Origin: an uncultured Eubacteriales bacterium | Lineage (GTDB): Bacteria; Bacillota; Clostridia; Lachnospirales; Lachnospiraceae | Direction of reading: 5' to 3' | Assembly (NCBI GenBank): GCA_949286775.1 | Contig: CASEDW010000087.1 | Location: 1-5,288, forward strand | DNA: 5,288 bases | In this document: positions 1 to 5,288 of the stretch, piece after piece | How the letters are laid out: each line of letters starts with the position of its first letter | Numbering within the stretch: position 1 is the first letter of the stretch | Made by a program: the position numbers and the translations under genes | The notes under the pieces: generated by a model | The model's input: the letters and a program-made list of their open reading frames with translations, nothing else | Databases searched by the model: none | Told to the model about the DNA's origin: nothing

Positions 1-1
1 G

Positions 2-1318
2 AGCAAAAAGCTCTGGACCGACAGAGAAGACGGCGCGATGATAATTACGCGCCGCTATGAAAACGCGTTCGACGAGGCGTTAGAAACAGTAAGAGAGATC
101 GCCCAAAAATCGGCGTCGGAAAATTACAGCGCTTTCGCGATATTATACAGGACAAACGCCCAATCGCGTCTTTTTGAGGAACAGTTGATTCAGAATAATA
201 TTCCATACCGGCTTGTAGGAGGAGTAAACTTCTATTCGAGAAAAGAAATCAAAGATATACTCGCGTATCTTAAAACTATCGAAAACGGAAGAGACGAAGT
301 CGCCGTAAGGCGTATCATAAATATCCCGAAACGCGGAATAGGCGACAAATCTGTCGACAAGGTGAGCGATTACGCCGAAATAAACGGATATTCTTTTTTG
401 GGAGGCTGCGCTCATGCAAAAGAGATACCGGGACTTGGAAGAACTGCTTCAAAGATAGAAAATTTTGTACTGTTTATCAGAACGTTCAGGACATATTCAA
501 AAGAATATACTGTTCCCGATCTGATAGAAAAACTTCTTAAGGAGACGGGTTACAGGGAAGAACTCGAAAATGAGGGAACTCAGGAAGCTTTAGACAGGAT
601 AGACAACATAAACGAGCTCATAACGAAAGCGGAAACGTACCAGTCCCAGGCCGAAAAGCCCTCCCTTTCGGGATTTCTGCAGGAGGTGGCGCTTGTAGCC
701 GATATAGATTCCATGGAGGAAAACAACGACAGAGTTTATCTTATGACTATTCACAGCGCCAAAGGCCTTGAGTTTGATAACGTCTATATCGCGGGCATGG
801 AGGAGGGGCTTTTCCCAAGTTTCAGGACATTGTATGATATCGATGAAGAAGAGCTTCAGGAGGAGAGGCGGCTCTTTTATGTCGGTATGACAAGGGCGAG
901 AAATACGCTGACGCTCACATCAGCGAAAATGCGTATGATGAGAGGAGAGCCGGAATATCACAGAGTATCGCAGTTTATAAGCGAGATAGACGAATCTTTT
1001 GTTAGGGACGAAAGCGACTGGGATTTAAGAGCGCCAAAGAAAAAAGAAATACACATGGAGTCGGGTAAAAGCGCTCCGTTAAATAACAAGCAAAAAACAC
1101 TTCCCTACGGAAAGACTTTTGACCTGAATCAGTTCAAGGTGAAAAAAGCTGATTCGCTTGATTACGGTGTAGGAGACAGGGTGGTTCATAAAAAATTCGG
1201 ATTAGGAACAGTCCTTGATATAAAAGACGGCGCGAAGGATTATGAAGTTACCGTCGAATTCGACAATTCCGGTCAAAAAAGGATGTTCGCGGCTTTCGCG
1301 AAGCTTGAAAAGCAATGA
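2..1318 (+). CDS. pcrA: ATP-dependent DNA helicase PcrA (UvrD/Rep family, superfamily 1), 3' part only
   Basis: This is the C-terminal 438 residues of a 3'-5' DNA helicase used in nucleotide excision repair, plasmid replication and removal of stalled RNA polymerase. The reading frame is open to the left edge, and its first 12 codons (SKKLWTDREDGA) already match PcrA, so the ATG at 38 is internal and the true start lies outside. Compared with about 740 residues for PcrA, roughly 300 are missing, including the Walker A and B motifs. Counting from the codon at 38, helicase motif IV is YRTNAQSR (37-44), motif V is TIHSAKGLEF (237-246) and motif VI is RRLFYVGMTRAR (277-288), with R286 the expected arginine finger. 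A charged linker (about 323-375) leads to a Tudor-like domain (YGVGDRVVHKKFGLGTV, 376-392) that binds RNA polymerase in PcrA. The frame is intact to TGA at 1316. The downstream gene is not ligA, the common partner in Firmicutes. Confidence 0.95.
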   Translation, partial: SKKLWTDREDGAMIITRRYENAFDEALETVREIAQKSASENYSAFAILYRTNAQSRLFEEQLIQNNIPYRLVGGVNFYSRKEIKDILAYLKTIENGRDEVAVRRIINIPKRGIGDKSVDKVSDYAEINGYSFLGGCAHAKEIPGLGRTASKIENFVLFIRTFRTYSKEYTVPDLIEKLLKETGYREELENEGTQEALDRIDNINELITKAETYQSQAEKPSLSGFLQEVALVADIDSMEENNDRVYLMTIHSAKGLEFDNVYIAGMEEGLFPSFRTLYDIDEEELQEERRLFYVGMTRARNTLTLTSAKMRMMRGEPEYHRVSQFISEIDESFVRDESDWDLRAPKKKEIHMESGKSAPLNNKQKTLPYGKTFDLNQFKVKKADSLDYGVGDRVVHKKFGLGTVLDIKDGAKDYEVTVEFDNSGQKRMFAAFAKLEKQ

Positions 1319-1346
1319 ACCGTAAAAAATTAAATAACGGTTTTAC
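1318..1346 (+). terminator. weak inverted repeat after pcrA, possible terminator or operator
   Basis: AACCGT (1318-1323) pairs exactly with ACGGTT (1337-1342) around a 13-base A/T-rich loop. An alternative overlapping pair is GTAAAA (1322-1327) with TTTTAC (1341-1346). The repeat starts on the last base of the pcrA stop codon. The stem is short, the loop long and the following T run only four bases, so intrinsic termination would be weak at best. Because the right arm touches the -35 box of the next promoter (1342-1347), it could equally be an operator or a chance repeat in AT-rich DNA. Confidence 0.25.
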
Positions 1347-1370
1347 ATACAGATAAATTCATGATATTAT
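1342..1370 (+). promoter_or_regulatory. sigma-A type promoter for the SEC-C/coaX/clpC unit
   Basis: The -35 box TTTACA (1342-1347) matches TTGACA at five of six bases. A 17-base spacer leads to the -10 box TATTAT (1365-1370), which matches TATAAT at five of six. TG at 1362-1363 gives an extended -10 element. Transcription would start near 1377, leaving a leader of about 35 bases before the ATG at 1412. It is the only good promoter seen between pcrA and the next gene, and the short gaps downstream suggest it also serves coaX and clpC. No CtsR heptad repeat or CIRCE element was found around it. Confidence 0.7.
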
Positions 1371-1396
1371 ATTATGCTGATAAAAATAAATAAACT

Positions 1397-1403
1397 GGAA
1401 GGA
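1397..1403 (+). promoter_or_regulatory. ribosome binding site of the SEC-C gene
   Basis: GGAAGGA lies 8 bases before the ATG at 1412 in an otherwise A/T-rich, unstructured leader. It supports that ATG over the later in-frame ATG codons inside the gene. Confidence 0.75.
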
Positions 1404-1411
1404 AAATAAAT

Positions 1412-1915
1412 ATGAGCTTATTAACACAGTGGAGAGAAATGGCATATGATCAGAAAGCTGATCAGAAAAAATTAAACCAGTTATGGCAGGCGTATTTCTT
1501 AAAGGAGAAAGCCGTATACGAGCAGCTCCTTGCTGATCCTGATACTGAAGTAAAGGGAACAGTAGCTGAACTTGCCGAAAAATACAATATGGATATTATG
1601 ACGATGACAGGATTTCTTGACGGAATCGACGAGAGTCTTGTGACTCCTAACAATATCGAGGAGATGGACGAAAATACAGAAGTAAGCCTTCTTTTCGACA
1701 AGAAAAAACTTTACAAAAACATGGTAGGAGCAAGAGCGGAGTGGCTCTATACGCTTCCACAGTGGAACGATATCTTTACTCCTGAAGAGCAGAAAGCGCT
1801 TTATCTCGAGGAAAAGAAATCAGGCACAGTGGTTAAGGGCAAAAAGGTCGGCAGAAACGATCCGTGTCCATGCGGAAGCGGAAAGAAATATAAACACTGC
1901 TGCGGCAAAAACTGA
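1412..1915 (+). CDS. SEC-C motif zinc-binding protein of unknown function
   Basis: This 167-residue, highly charged cytosolic protein has no signal peptide or membrane segment. The C-terminal end carries a clear SEC-C motif (GRNDPCPCGSGKKYKHCCG, 147-165). Its ligands are arranged C152-x-C154-x8-C163-C164, the zinc site also found at the end of SecA. The other 145 residues are not SecA. They look mainly helical and include a conserved-looking stretch around MVGARAEWLYTLPQWND (104-120). From memory, full-length relatives of this architecture are common in Clostridia and are annotated only as SEC-C domain proteins, so no reaction is assigned. In other proteins SEC-C modules bind zinc and contact partner proteins or nucleic acid. 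It is the first gene after the promoter, with coaX 29 bases downstream. An in-frame 12-base repeat encodes DQKADQK (13-19). The start is fixed by a good ribosome binding site. The family call is firm and the function is open. Confidence 0.9.
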   Translation: MSLLTQWREMAYDQKADQKKLNQLWQAYFLKEKAVYEQLLADPDTEVKGTVAELAEKYNMDIMTMTGFLDGIDESLVTPNNIEEMDENTEVSLLFDKKKLYKNMVGARAEWLYTLPQWNDIFTPEEQKALYLEEKKSGTVVKGKKVGRNDPCPCGSGKKYKHCCGKN

Positions 1916-1933
1916 TTTATAATACTTTATAAA
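1916..1933 (+). repeat. AT-only inverted repeat between the SEC-C gene and coaX
   Basis: TTTATAA (1916-1922) and TTATAAA (1927-1933) are exact reverse complements separated by TACT. The left arm begins directly after the SEC-C stop codon (1913-1915). The right arm runs into the coaX ribosome binding site AGAGGA (1933-1938). The stem is all A/T, so an RNA hairpin would be weak. A DNA-binding site is the alternative. A similar arm sequence occurs before clpC. Confidence 0.45.
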
Positions 1934-1944
1934 GAGGACTTGTT

Positions 1945-2715
1945 ATGATTCTTGCAGTCGACATTGGAAACAGCAACATAATGTTTGGCGGTATTTCAGA
2001 AGATAAGATACACTTTATTGAGTCGATCTCCTGTGACAGATCGAGAACGCAGACAGAATACACTTTTTTCCTGAAGAACATCGCCATATTAAATGAAATT
2101 TCCGACAACAGCATAGACGGCGCGATTATAGCTTCTGTCGTACCGCAGCTCACCTCTGTGGTCAGGGGTGCCATAAAGAAAGTCTATAAGGTTGACGCAA
2201 TGGTTATAGGGCCGGGAATAAAAACCGGCCTCAATATTCTACTGGAAAATCCTGCGCAGCTGGGAAGTGATATTCTGGTCAATTCAGTGGCGGCGGTTTC
2301 CAGATTTAACGGTCCTCTTATAGTTGTCGACATGGGAACGGCAACTACTTTTTGTGTAGTAAACAGTAAAAATCAGTATATTGGAGGCATTATCGCGCCG
2401 GGAATAAGGATAGCTCTCGATTCTCTTGTTTCTAAAACGTCACTACTTCACCAGATCGAATTTGAACCGCCTAAAAATGTTATCGGAAAAAATACCGCCG
2501 AATGTATGAAGAGCGGCATCATGTATTATAATGCCAGCGCGATCGACGGATTAATAGAAAGAATAGAAAAGGAAATAGGAGAAAAATGCACCGTTATCGC
2601 GACGGGAGCTCCTGCTAAAGCAATAATACCCCTTTGCGCGAGAAAAGATATTATCATAGACGAATATCTTGTGCTCAAAGGATTAAAAGTTATTTATGAC
2701 AAAAATCATAAATAA
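1945..2715 (+). CDS. coaX: type III pantothenate kinase (CoaX)
   Basis: CoaX phosphorylates pantothenate with ATP to give 4'-phosphopantothenate, the first committed step of coenzyme A synthesis in the cytosol. Type III enzymes need a monovalent cation and, unlike CoaA, are not inhibited by CoA. The 256 residues match the usual length of about 255-260. The ASKHA fold signatures are in order: the phosphate-binding loop DIGNSN (6-11), LGSDILVNSVAA (106-117) with the likely catalytic base D109, the second phosphate segment VVDMGTATT (127-135), the GG and APG turn (147-153), GKNT (181-184), and a late ATGAPA segment (219-224). Family members often have Arg or Leu after the GAD/GSD core; this one has Ile110. 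The ATG at 1945 has AGAGGA 6 bases upstream. The gene sits between the SEC-C gene and clpC, 14 bases before the latter. Its last codons form half of a palindrome reaching the stop. The assignment is secure; any functional link to its neighbours is unknown. Confidence 0.95.
   Translation: MILAVDIGNSNIMFGGISEDKIHFIESISCDRSRTQTEYTFFLKNIAILNEISDNSIDGAIIASVVPQLTSVVRGAIKKVYKVDAMVIGPGIKTGLNILLENPAQLGSDILVNSVAAVSRFNGPLIVVDMGTATTFCVVNSKNQYIGGIIAPGIRIALDSLVSKTSLLHQIEFEPPKNVIGKNTAECMKSGIMYYNASAIDGLIERIEKEIGEKCTVIATGAPAKAIIPLCARKDIIIDEYLVLKGLKVIYDKNHK
2690..2715 (+). repeat. 10-bp perfect palindrome over the end of coaX, just before the clpC ribosome binding site
   Basis: TTATTTATGA (2690-2699) and TCATAAATAA (2706-2715) are exact reverse complements around the loop CAAAAA. 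The right arm contains the coaX stop codon (2713-2715). The clpC ribosome binding site GGAGA (2720-2724) begins five bases after the arm ends. Nine of ten pairs are A/T, so it could be a modest mRNA hairpin or a protein-binding operator. The inner seven pairs (TTTATGA/TCATAAA) differ by one base pair from the repeat ahead of coaX. Confidence 0.5.
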
Positions 2716-2729
2716 ACGCGGAGAATCAG

Positions 2730-5183
2730 ATGAACGAACAATATACAAATCAGAGTAAAAACGTCATAAGACAGGCTGAACTTACGGCTTTAAAATGGGG
2801 AAATTCTTATATAGGAACAGAGCATCTTCTTGCAGGTTTATTCGCGGTTTCAGACGGAACCGCTTCTTTGCTTTTAAAAAACGCCGGCGTTTCAAAAGAA
2901 GATCTCTATGACCTTATCGATAAACTTATCAGCGAGCGCGCTGAAAATAAGAATATTAAAAAGGGCGATATCACATGGACGCCGAAGGCTAAGAAGGTTT
3001 TAAGAGACGCCGTTGAAGAGGCAAGAAAGTATATGGAGCCTCTTTGCGGAACGGAGCATATACTTATGGCTATATTGCAGGAGCCTGAATGCGCAGCTAC
3101 GCGTCTTCTCTATACTATGGGCGTTGAACTTCAGAAACTTTACGCTGATTTATTCGAGGCCATCGGCCTTGATCCTTCTTCGGCAGCTGAAAGTCTTAAC
3201 GCAAAACAGAGCGGGAATATAAACGGCAGCATTACTCCGGCTCTTGATCAGTACGGCAGAGATCTTACTCAGATGGCGGCCATGGGCAAGCTTGATCCCG
3301 TCATAGGACGCGAAAAAGAAATTTTAAGACTTATGCAGATACTCTCCAGAAGGACAAAAAACAATCCTTGTCTGATAGGAGAAGCGGGAGTCGGCAAAAG
3401 CGCTATAGTCGAAGGACTGGCGCAGAGAATCGTAAATGAAGCCGTGCCTGAAAATATGCTGGGAAAAAGACTTGTTACGCTTGATCTGTCAGGAATGGTG
3501 GCAGGTTCAAAATACAGAGGCGATTTTGAAGCCCGTATAAAAAGCGTGCTTGATGAGATATATTCAAATGGAAATATTATTCTTTTTATCGATGAGCTGC
3601 ATACCCTCATAGGCGCGGGCGGAGCAGAGGGCGCGATGGACGCCGCCAATATCTTAAAGCCTGCCCTTTCAAGAGGAGAACTCCAGATAATAGGAGCTAC
3701 GACTCTCGATGAATACAGAAAACATATAGAAAAAGACGCTGCTCTCGAAAGAAGATTTCAGCCGATTATGGTTGAAGAGCCGGGAATCGATGAATGTGTT
3801 GAAATCTTAAAAGGTCTGAGGCCTTATTATGAGAAACATCACAATATTAAAATCGATGATTCCGCCATCAAAGCAGCTGTTAAAATGAGTTCAAGGTATA
3901 TTTCCGACAGATTTCTTCCTGATAAGGCGATCGACGTACTTGACGAATCGTCAGCAAAGCTTCATCTCAGGGAATATGACGGAAATACTAAAATATCGGA
4001 ACTGAAAGAAAAGATAAGAAACGGCGAAAAGCTTCGTGAAGAAGCGATAACAGACGGCGACTTTGAAAAAGCGTCGCAGCTCGGCGCTGAACTGAAGAAA
4101 ACTAAAGAGCAGCTTGAGAAGATTAAGAACAGCCATACAAAAAAACTTCAGAAAAATAAATACGTTCTGACTGACCAGGATGTAGCGATGACAATATCAG
4201 AATGGACCGGCGTTCCGGTAACTCAGCTGACCCAGACAGAGGCCAGAAGGCTTTCGCAGCTTGAAAATATTCTGGCGAAAAGAGTTGTCGGTCAGGACGA
4301 GGCGGTAAGCGCTATCTCAAGAGCCATAAGACGCGGAAGAGCAGGACTTAAAGATCCGAACAGGCCTATAGGAACATTTCTGTTTTTGGGTCCTACCGGA
4401 GTTGGAAAAACAGAACTTTCAAAAGCTGTAGCTGAAGCGGTATTCGGACAGGAGTCTTCCATCATAAGGGTTGACATGTCTGAATACATGGAAAAACACA
4501 GTGTTTCAAAACTGATAGGTTCGCCACCGGGATATGTAGGATACGAGGAGGGCGGACAGCTTTCTGAGAAAATCAGAAGGAACCCCTACAGCGTCCTTTT
4601 GTTTGACGAGATTGAAAAAGCCCATCCTGACGTATTCAATATTCTTCTTCAGGTTATGGACGAAGGCCATATCACAGACGCTCAGGGCAGAAAGATTGAT
4701 TTCAAGAACACATGTATAATTATGACTTCAAACGCGGGAGCTCAGTCTATAATACAGCCTAAGCATCTCGGATTTTTAACAGGCGACACCGAGAAAAAAG
4801 ACTACGAATACATGAAGTCAAGGGTGCTTGATGACATCAAAAAAATCTTCAAACCTGAGTTTCTGAACAGGATTGACGAGATAATCGTTTTCCATTCGCT
4901 TACGCGTGAAAACATGAAGAAAATACTCGATATTCAGATCGGCATACTTCAGAAAAGATGCAAAGAGCAGTTTGACTTGTCTCTGAAGATAACTCCGGCG
5001 GCGCAAAAAGAGCTTATTAATTCAAGCTTCGACGCGACTTACGGAGCAAGGCCTCTTAAAAGGGCTATTCAGACGCTCCTTGAAGATCCGCTGGCGGAAA
5101 AAATACTGAGCGGCAGCATAAAAAAAGGCGATACCGTAAGGATCGGATATAAACAGGGGAAATATAATTTTGATAAAGTCTGA
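2730..5183 (+). CDS. clpC: ATP-dependent unfoldase ClpC, HSP100 partner of ClpP
   Basis: ClpC is a cytosolic AAA+ hexamer that unfolds damaged or tagged proteins and threads them into ClpP. The 817 residues match the usual 810-820. Order of parts: two Clp_N repeats (about 6-65 and 83-145, each with a GTEH motif); first ATPase domain with Walker A GEAGVGKS (217-224), pore loop KYRG (261-264), Walker B ILFIDE (284-289) and arginine finger region LERRF (339-343); coiled M-domain with a UVR-like motif (about 420-470); second ATPase domain with Walker A GPTGVGKT (554-561), pore loop GYVG (601-604), Walker B VLLFDE (622-627), sensor N668, arginine finger R714 and sensor-2 GARP (772-775). The LGF tripeptide (680-682) is the expected ClpP-docking loop. 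There is no N-terminal zinc finger, against ClpE, and the short M-domain and LGF loop rule out ClpB. GGAGA lies only 5 bases before the ATG. Normal ctsR-mcsA-mcsB neighbours are absent. M-domain residues usually Arg-Asp are Gly452-Ala453 here. Confidence 0.96.
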   Translation: MNEQYTNQSKNVIRQAELTALKWGNSYIGTEHLLAGLFAVSDGTASLLLKNAGVSKEDLYDLIDKLISERAENKNIKKGDITWTPKAKKVLRDAVEEARKYMEPLCGTEHILMAILQEPECAATRLLYTMGVELQKLYADLFEAIGLDPSSAAESLNAKQSGNINGSITPALDQYGRDLTQMAAMGKLDPVIGREKEILRLMQILSRRTKNNPCLIGEAGVGKSAIVEGLAQRIVNEAVPENMLGKRLVTLDLSGMVAGSKYRGDFEARIKSVLDEIYSNGNIILFIDELHTLIGAGGAEGAMDAANILKPALSRGELQIIGATTLDEYRKHIEKDAALERRFQPIMVEEPGIDECVEILKGLRPYYEKHHNIKIDDSAIKAAVKMSSRYISDRFLPDKAIDVLDESSAKLHLREYDGNTKISELKEKIRNGEKLREEAITDGDFEKASQLGAELKKTKEQLEKIKNSHTKKLQKNKYVLTDQDVAMTISEWTGVPVTQLTQTEARRLSQLENILAKRVVGQDEAVSAISRAIRRGRAGLKDPNRPIGTFLFLGPTGVGKTELSKAVAEAVFGQESSIIRVDMSEYMEKHSVSKLIGSPPGYVGYEEGGQLSEKIRRNPYSVLLFDEIEKAHPDVFNILLQVMDEGHITDAQGRKIDFKNTCIIMTSNAGAQSIIQPKHLGFLTGDTEKKDYEYMKSRVLDDIKKIFKPEFLNRIDEIIVFHSLTRENMKKILDIQIGILQKRCKEQFDLSLKITPAAQKELINSSFDATYGARPLKRAIQTLLEDPLAEKILSGSIKKGDTVRIGYKQGKYNFDKV

Positions 5184-5188
5184 GACTT
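5176..5188 (+). repeat. 13-base palindrome centred on the clpC stop codon
   Basis: AAGTCT-G-AGACTT is an exact reverse-complement repeat whose central three bases are the TGA stop (5181-5183). As RNA the usable stem would be AAGTC/GACTT with the stop codon in a three-base loop. It precedes the stronger hairpin at 5194-5215 by five bases and may simply be chance. Confidence 0.35.
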
Positions 5189-5193
5189 GTGAT

Positions 5194-5215
5194 GTTGGGG
5201 ACAAAAGCCCCCAAC
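5194..5215 (+). terminator. GC-rich hairpin after clpC, probable terminator or 3' end stabiliser
   Basis: GTTGGGG (5194-5200) pairs exactly with CCCCAAC (5209-5215) around an eight-base loop (ACAAAAGC), 10 bases after the clpC stop. The stem is strong, but the next bases are TTATGATACC, without the T run of a classical intrinsic terminator. The position fits the end of the operon. It may terminate inefficiently, or mark a processed 3' end and leave some read-through to whatever follows the window. Confidence 0.55.
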
Positions 5216-5228
5216 TTATGATACCTAC

Positions 5229-5260
5229 GGATTGCTTTGTGCTTCGCACTCCCGCAATCC
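5229..5260 (+). repeat. two-step hairpin, possibly an intergenic repeat or leader structure
   Basis: GGATTGC (5229-5235) pairs exactly with GCAATCC (5254-5260). Inside, after a small internal loop (TTT opposite TCCC), GTGC (5239-5242) pairs with GCAC (5246-5249) around TTC. CCTAC occurs directly before the left arm (5224-5228) and again overlapping the right arm (5259-5263). No coding sequence covers this region. The regular nested symmetry suggests a structured RNA or a small dispersed palindromic element; no known family is recognised. Confidence 0.4.
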
Positions 5261-5287
5261 TACACAATATTCGCATATCGTGGGATT
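5256..5287 (+). other. alternative hairpin sharing its left arm with the preceding one
   Basis: AATCCTAC (5256-5263) can pair with GTGGGATT (5280-5287) in eight steps, one of them a U-G wobble. Inside, ATAT (5267-5270) can pair with ATAT (5275-5278) around TCGC. AATCC (5256-5260) is also the right arm of the previous hairpin, so both cannot form together. The window ends one base later, so the rest of the element, if any, is unseen. Confidence 0.3.
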
Positions 5288-5288
5288 A

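Noticed and set aside
38..40. ATG as the start of a 426-residue protein
   Set aside because: The 12 codons before it stay open to the window edge and match PcrA, and essential N-terminal helicase motifs are missing. The gene is cut by the window edge and is not a short protein.
1271..1287. GGTCAAA-AAA-GGATGTT as a CtsR operator
   Set aside because: Only the first heptad matches; the second shares just the two Gs. It lies inside the pcrA coding region more than 50 bases before the -35 box.
2669..2696. Internal promoter before clpC (TTGTGC and TATTTA)
   Set aside because: The 16-base spacing is plausible, but both boxes are poor matches and lie in coaX codons. The A/T bases are already explained by the palindrome.
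3013..3222. 69-residue + strand frame inside clpC
   Set aside because: It is an out-of-frame shadow of the Clp_N coding sequence, without an independent start signal.
3269..3649. 126-residue open frame on the minus strand
   Set aside because: It lies wholly opposite the first ATPase domain of clpC, has a low-complexity Ser/Pro/Ala composition, no recognisable domain and no good ribosome binding site. It is a mirror of clpC codons.
2730..5183. ClpE, ClpA or ClpB instead of ClpC
   Set aside because: There is no N-terminal zinc finger (ClpE) and no long M-domain coil (ClpB). The presence of a UVR-type M-domain between the ATPase domains is unlike ClpA.
5022..5276. 84-residue minus-strand open frame running into the non-coding tail
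   Set aside because: It reads through the terminator hairpin and the end of clpC, with no family resemblance. It is probably a chance frame.
1..5288. A new defence, toxin or mobile system
   Set aside because: All long frames belong to well-known housekeeping families, or to a recognised SEC-C family. No integrase, transposase, phage, CRISPR or toxin signature is seen.

Overview
The window looks like ordinary chromosomal DNA of a Gram-positive anaerobe of the class Clostridia (Bacillota). The grounds are a PcrA-type helicase with the RNA-polymerase-binding C-terminal domain, a ClpC-type unfoldase with an M-domain, a type III (CoaX) pantothenate kinase, a SEC-C protein of a type familiar from Clostridia, AGGAGG-like ribosome binding sites, and frequent AUA and AGA/AGG codons. 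The family or genus cannot be fixed from this sequence alone. No mobile element, CRISPR array, rRNA or tRNA is visible.

Layout, all on the + strand. Bases 2-1318 are the C-terminal part of a helicase gene (pcrA) that begins before the window. A 93-base gap (1319-1411) follows, holding a weak inverted repeat and a strong-looking sigma-A promoter (TTTACA, 17 bases, TGaTATTAT). The promoter leads into a compact three-gene unit: an uncharacterised SEC-C zinc-binding protein (1412-1915), coaX (1945-2715) and clpC (2730-5183). The genes are separated by only 29 and 14 bases, so co-transcription is likely. After clpC comes a GC-rich hairpin (5194-5215) that probably ends or protects the transcript. 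The last 60 bases can fold into two overlapping hairpins of unknown role.

The genes have no single obvious pathway. PcrA acts in DNA repair and at RNA polymerase, CoaX makes 4'-phosphopantothenate for coenzyme A, and ClpC unfolds proteins for ClpP. The setting of clpC is the notable part. In Bacillus-type genomes it follows ctsR-mcsA-mcsB under CtsR control. Here it lies behind a SEC-C protein and a metabolic kinase, with no CtsR or CIRCE operator visible.

There is no convincing new multi-gene system. The points most worth checking are two sister AT-rich palindromes just upstream of the coaX and clpC ribosome binding sites, an Arg-Asp to Gly-Ala change in the regulatory M-domain of ClpC, the unexplained SEC-C/CoaX/ClpC grouping, and the mutually exclusive hairpins at the right edge.
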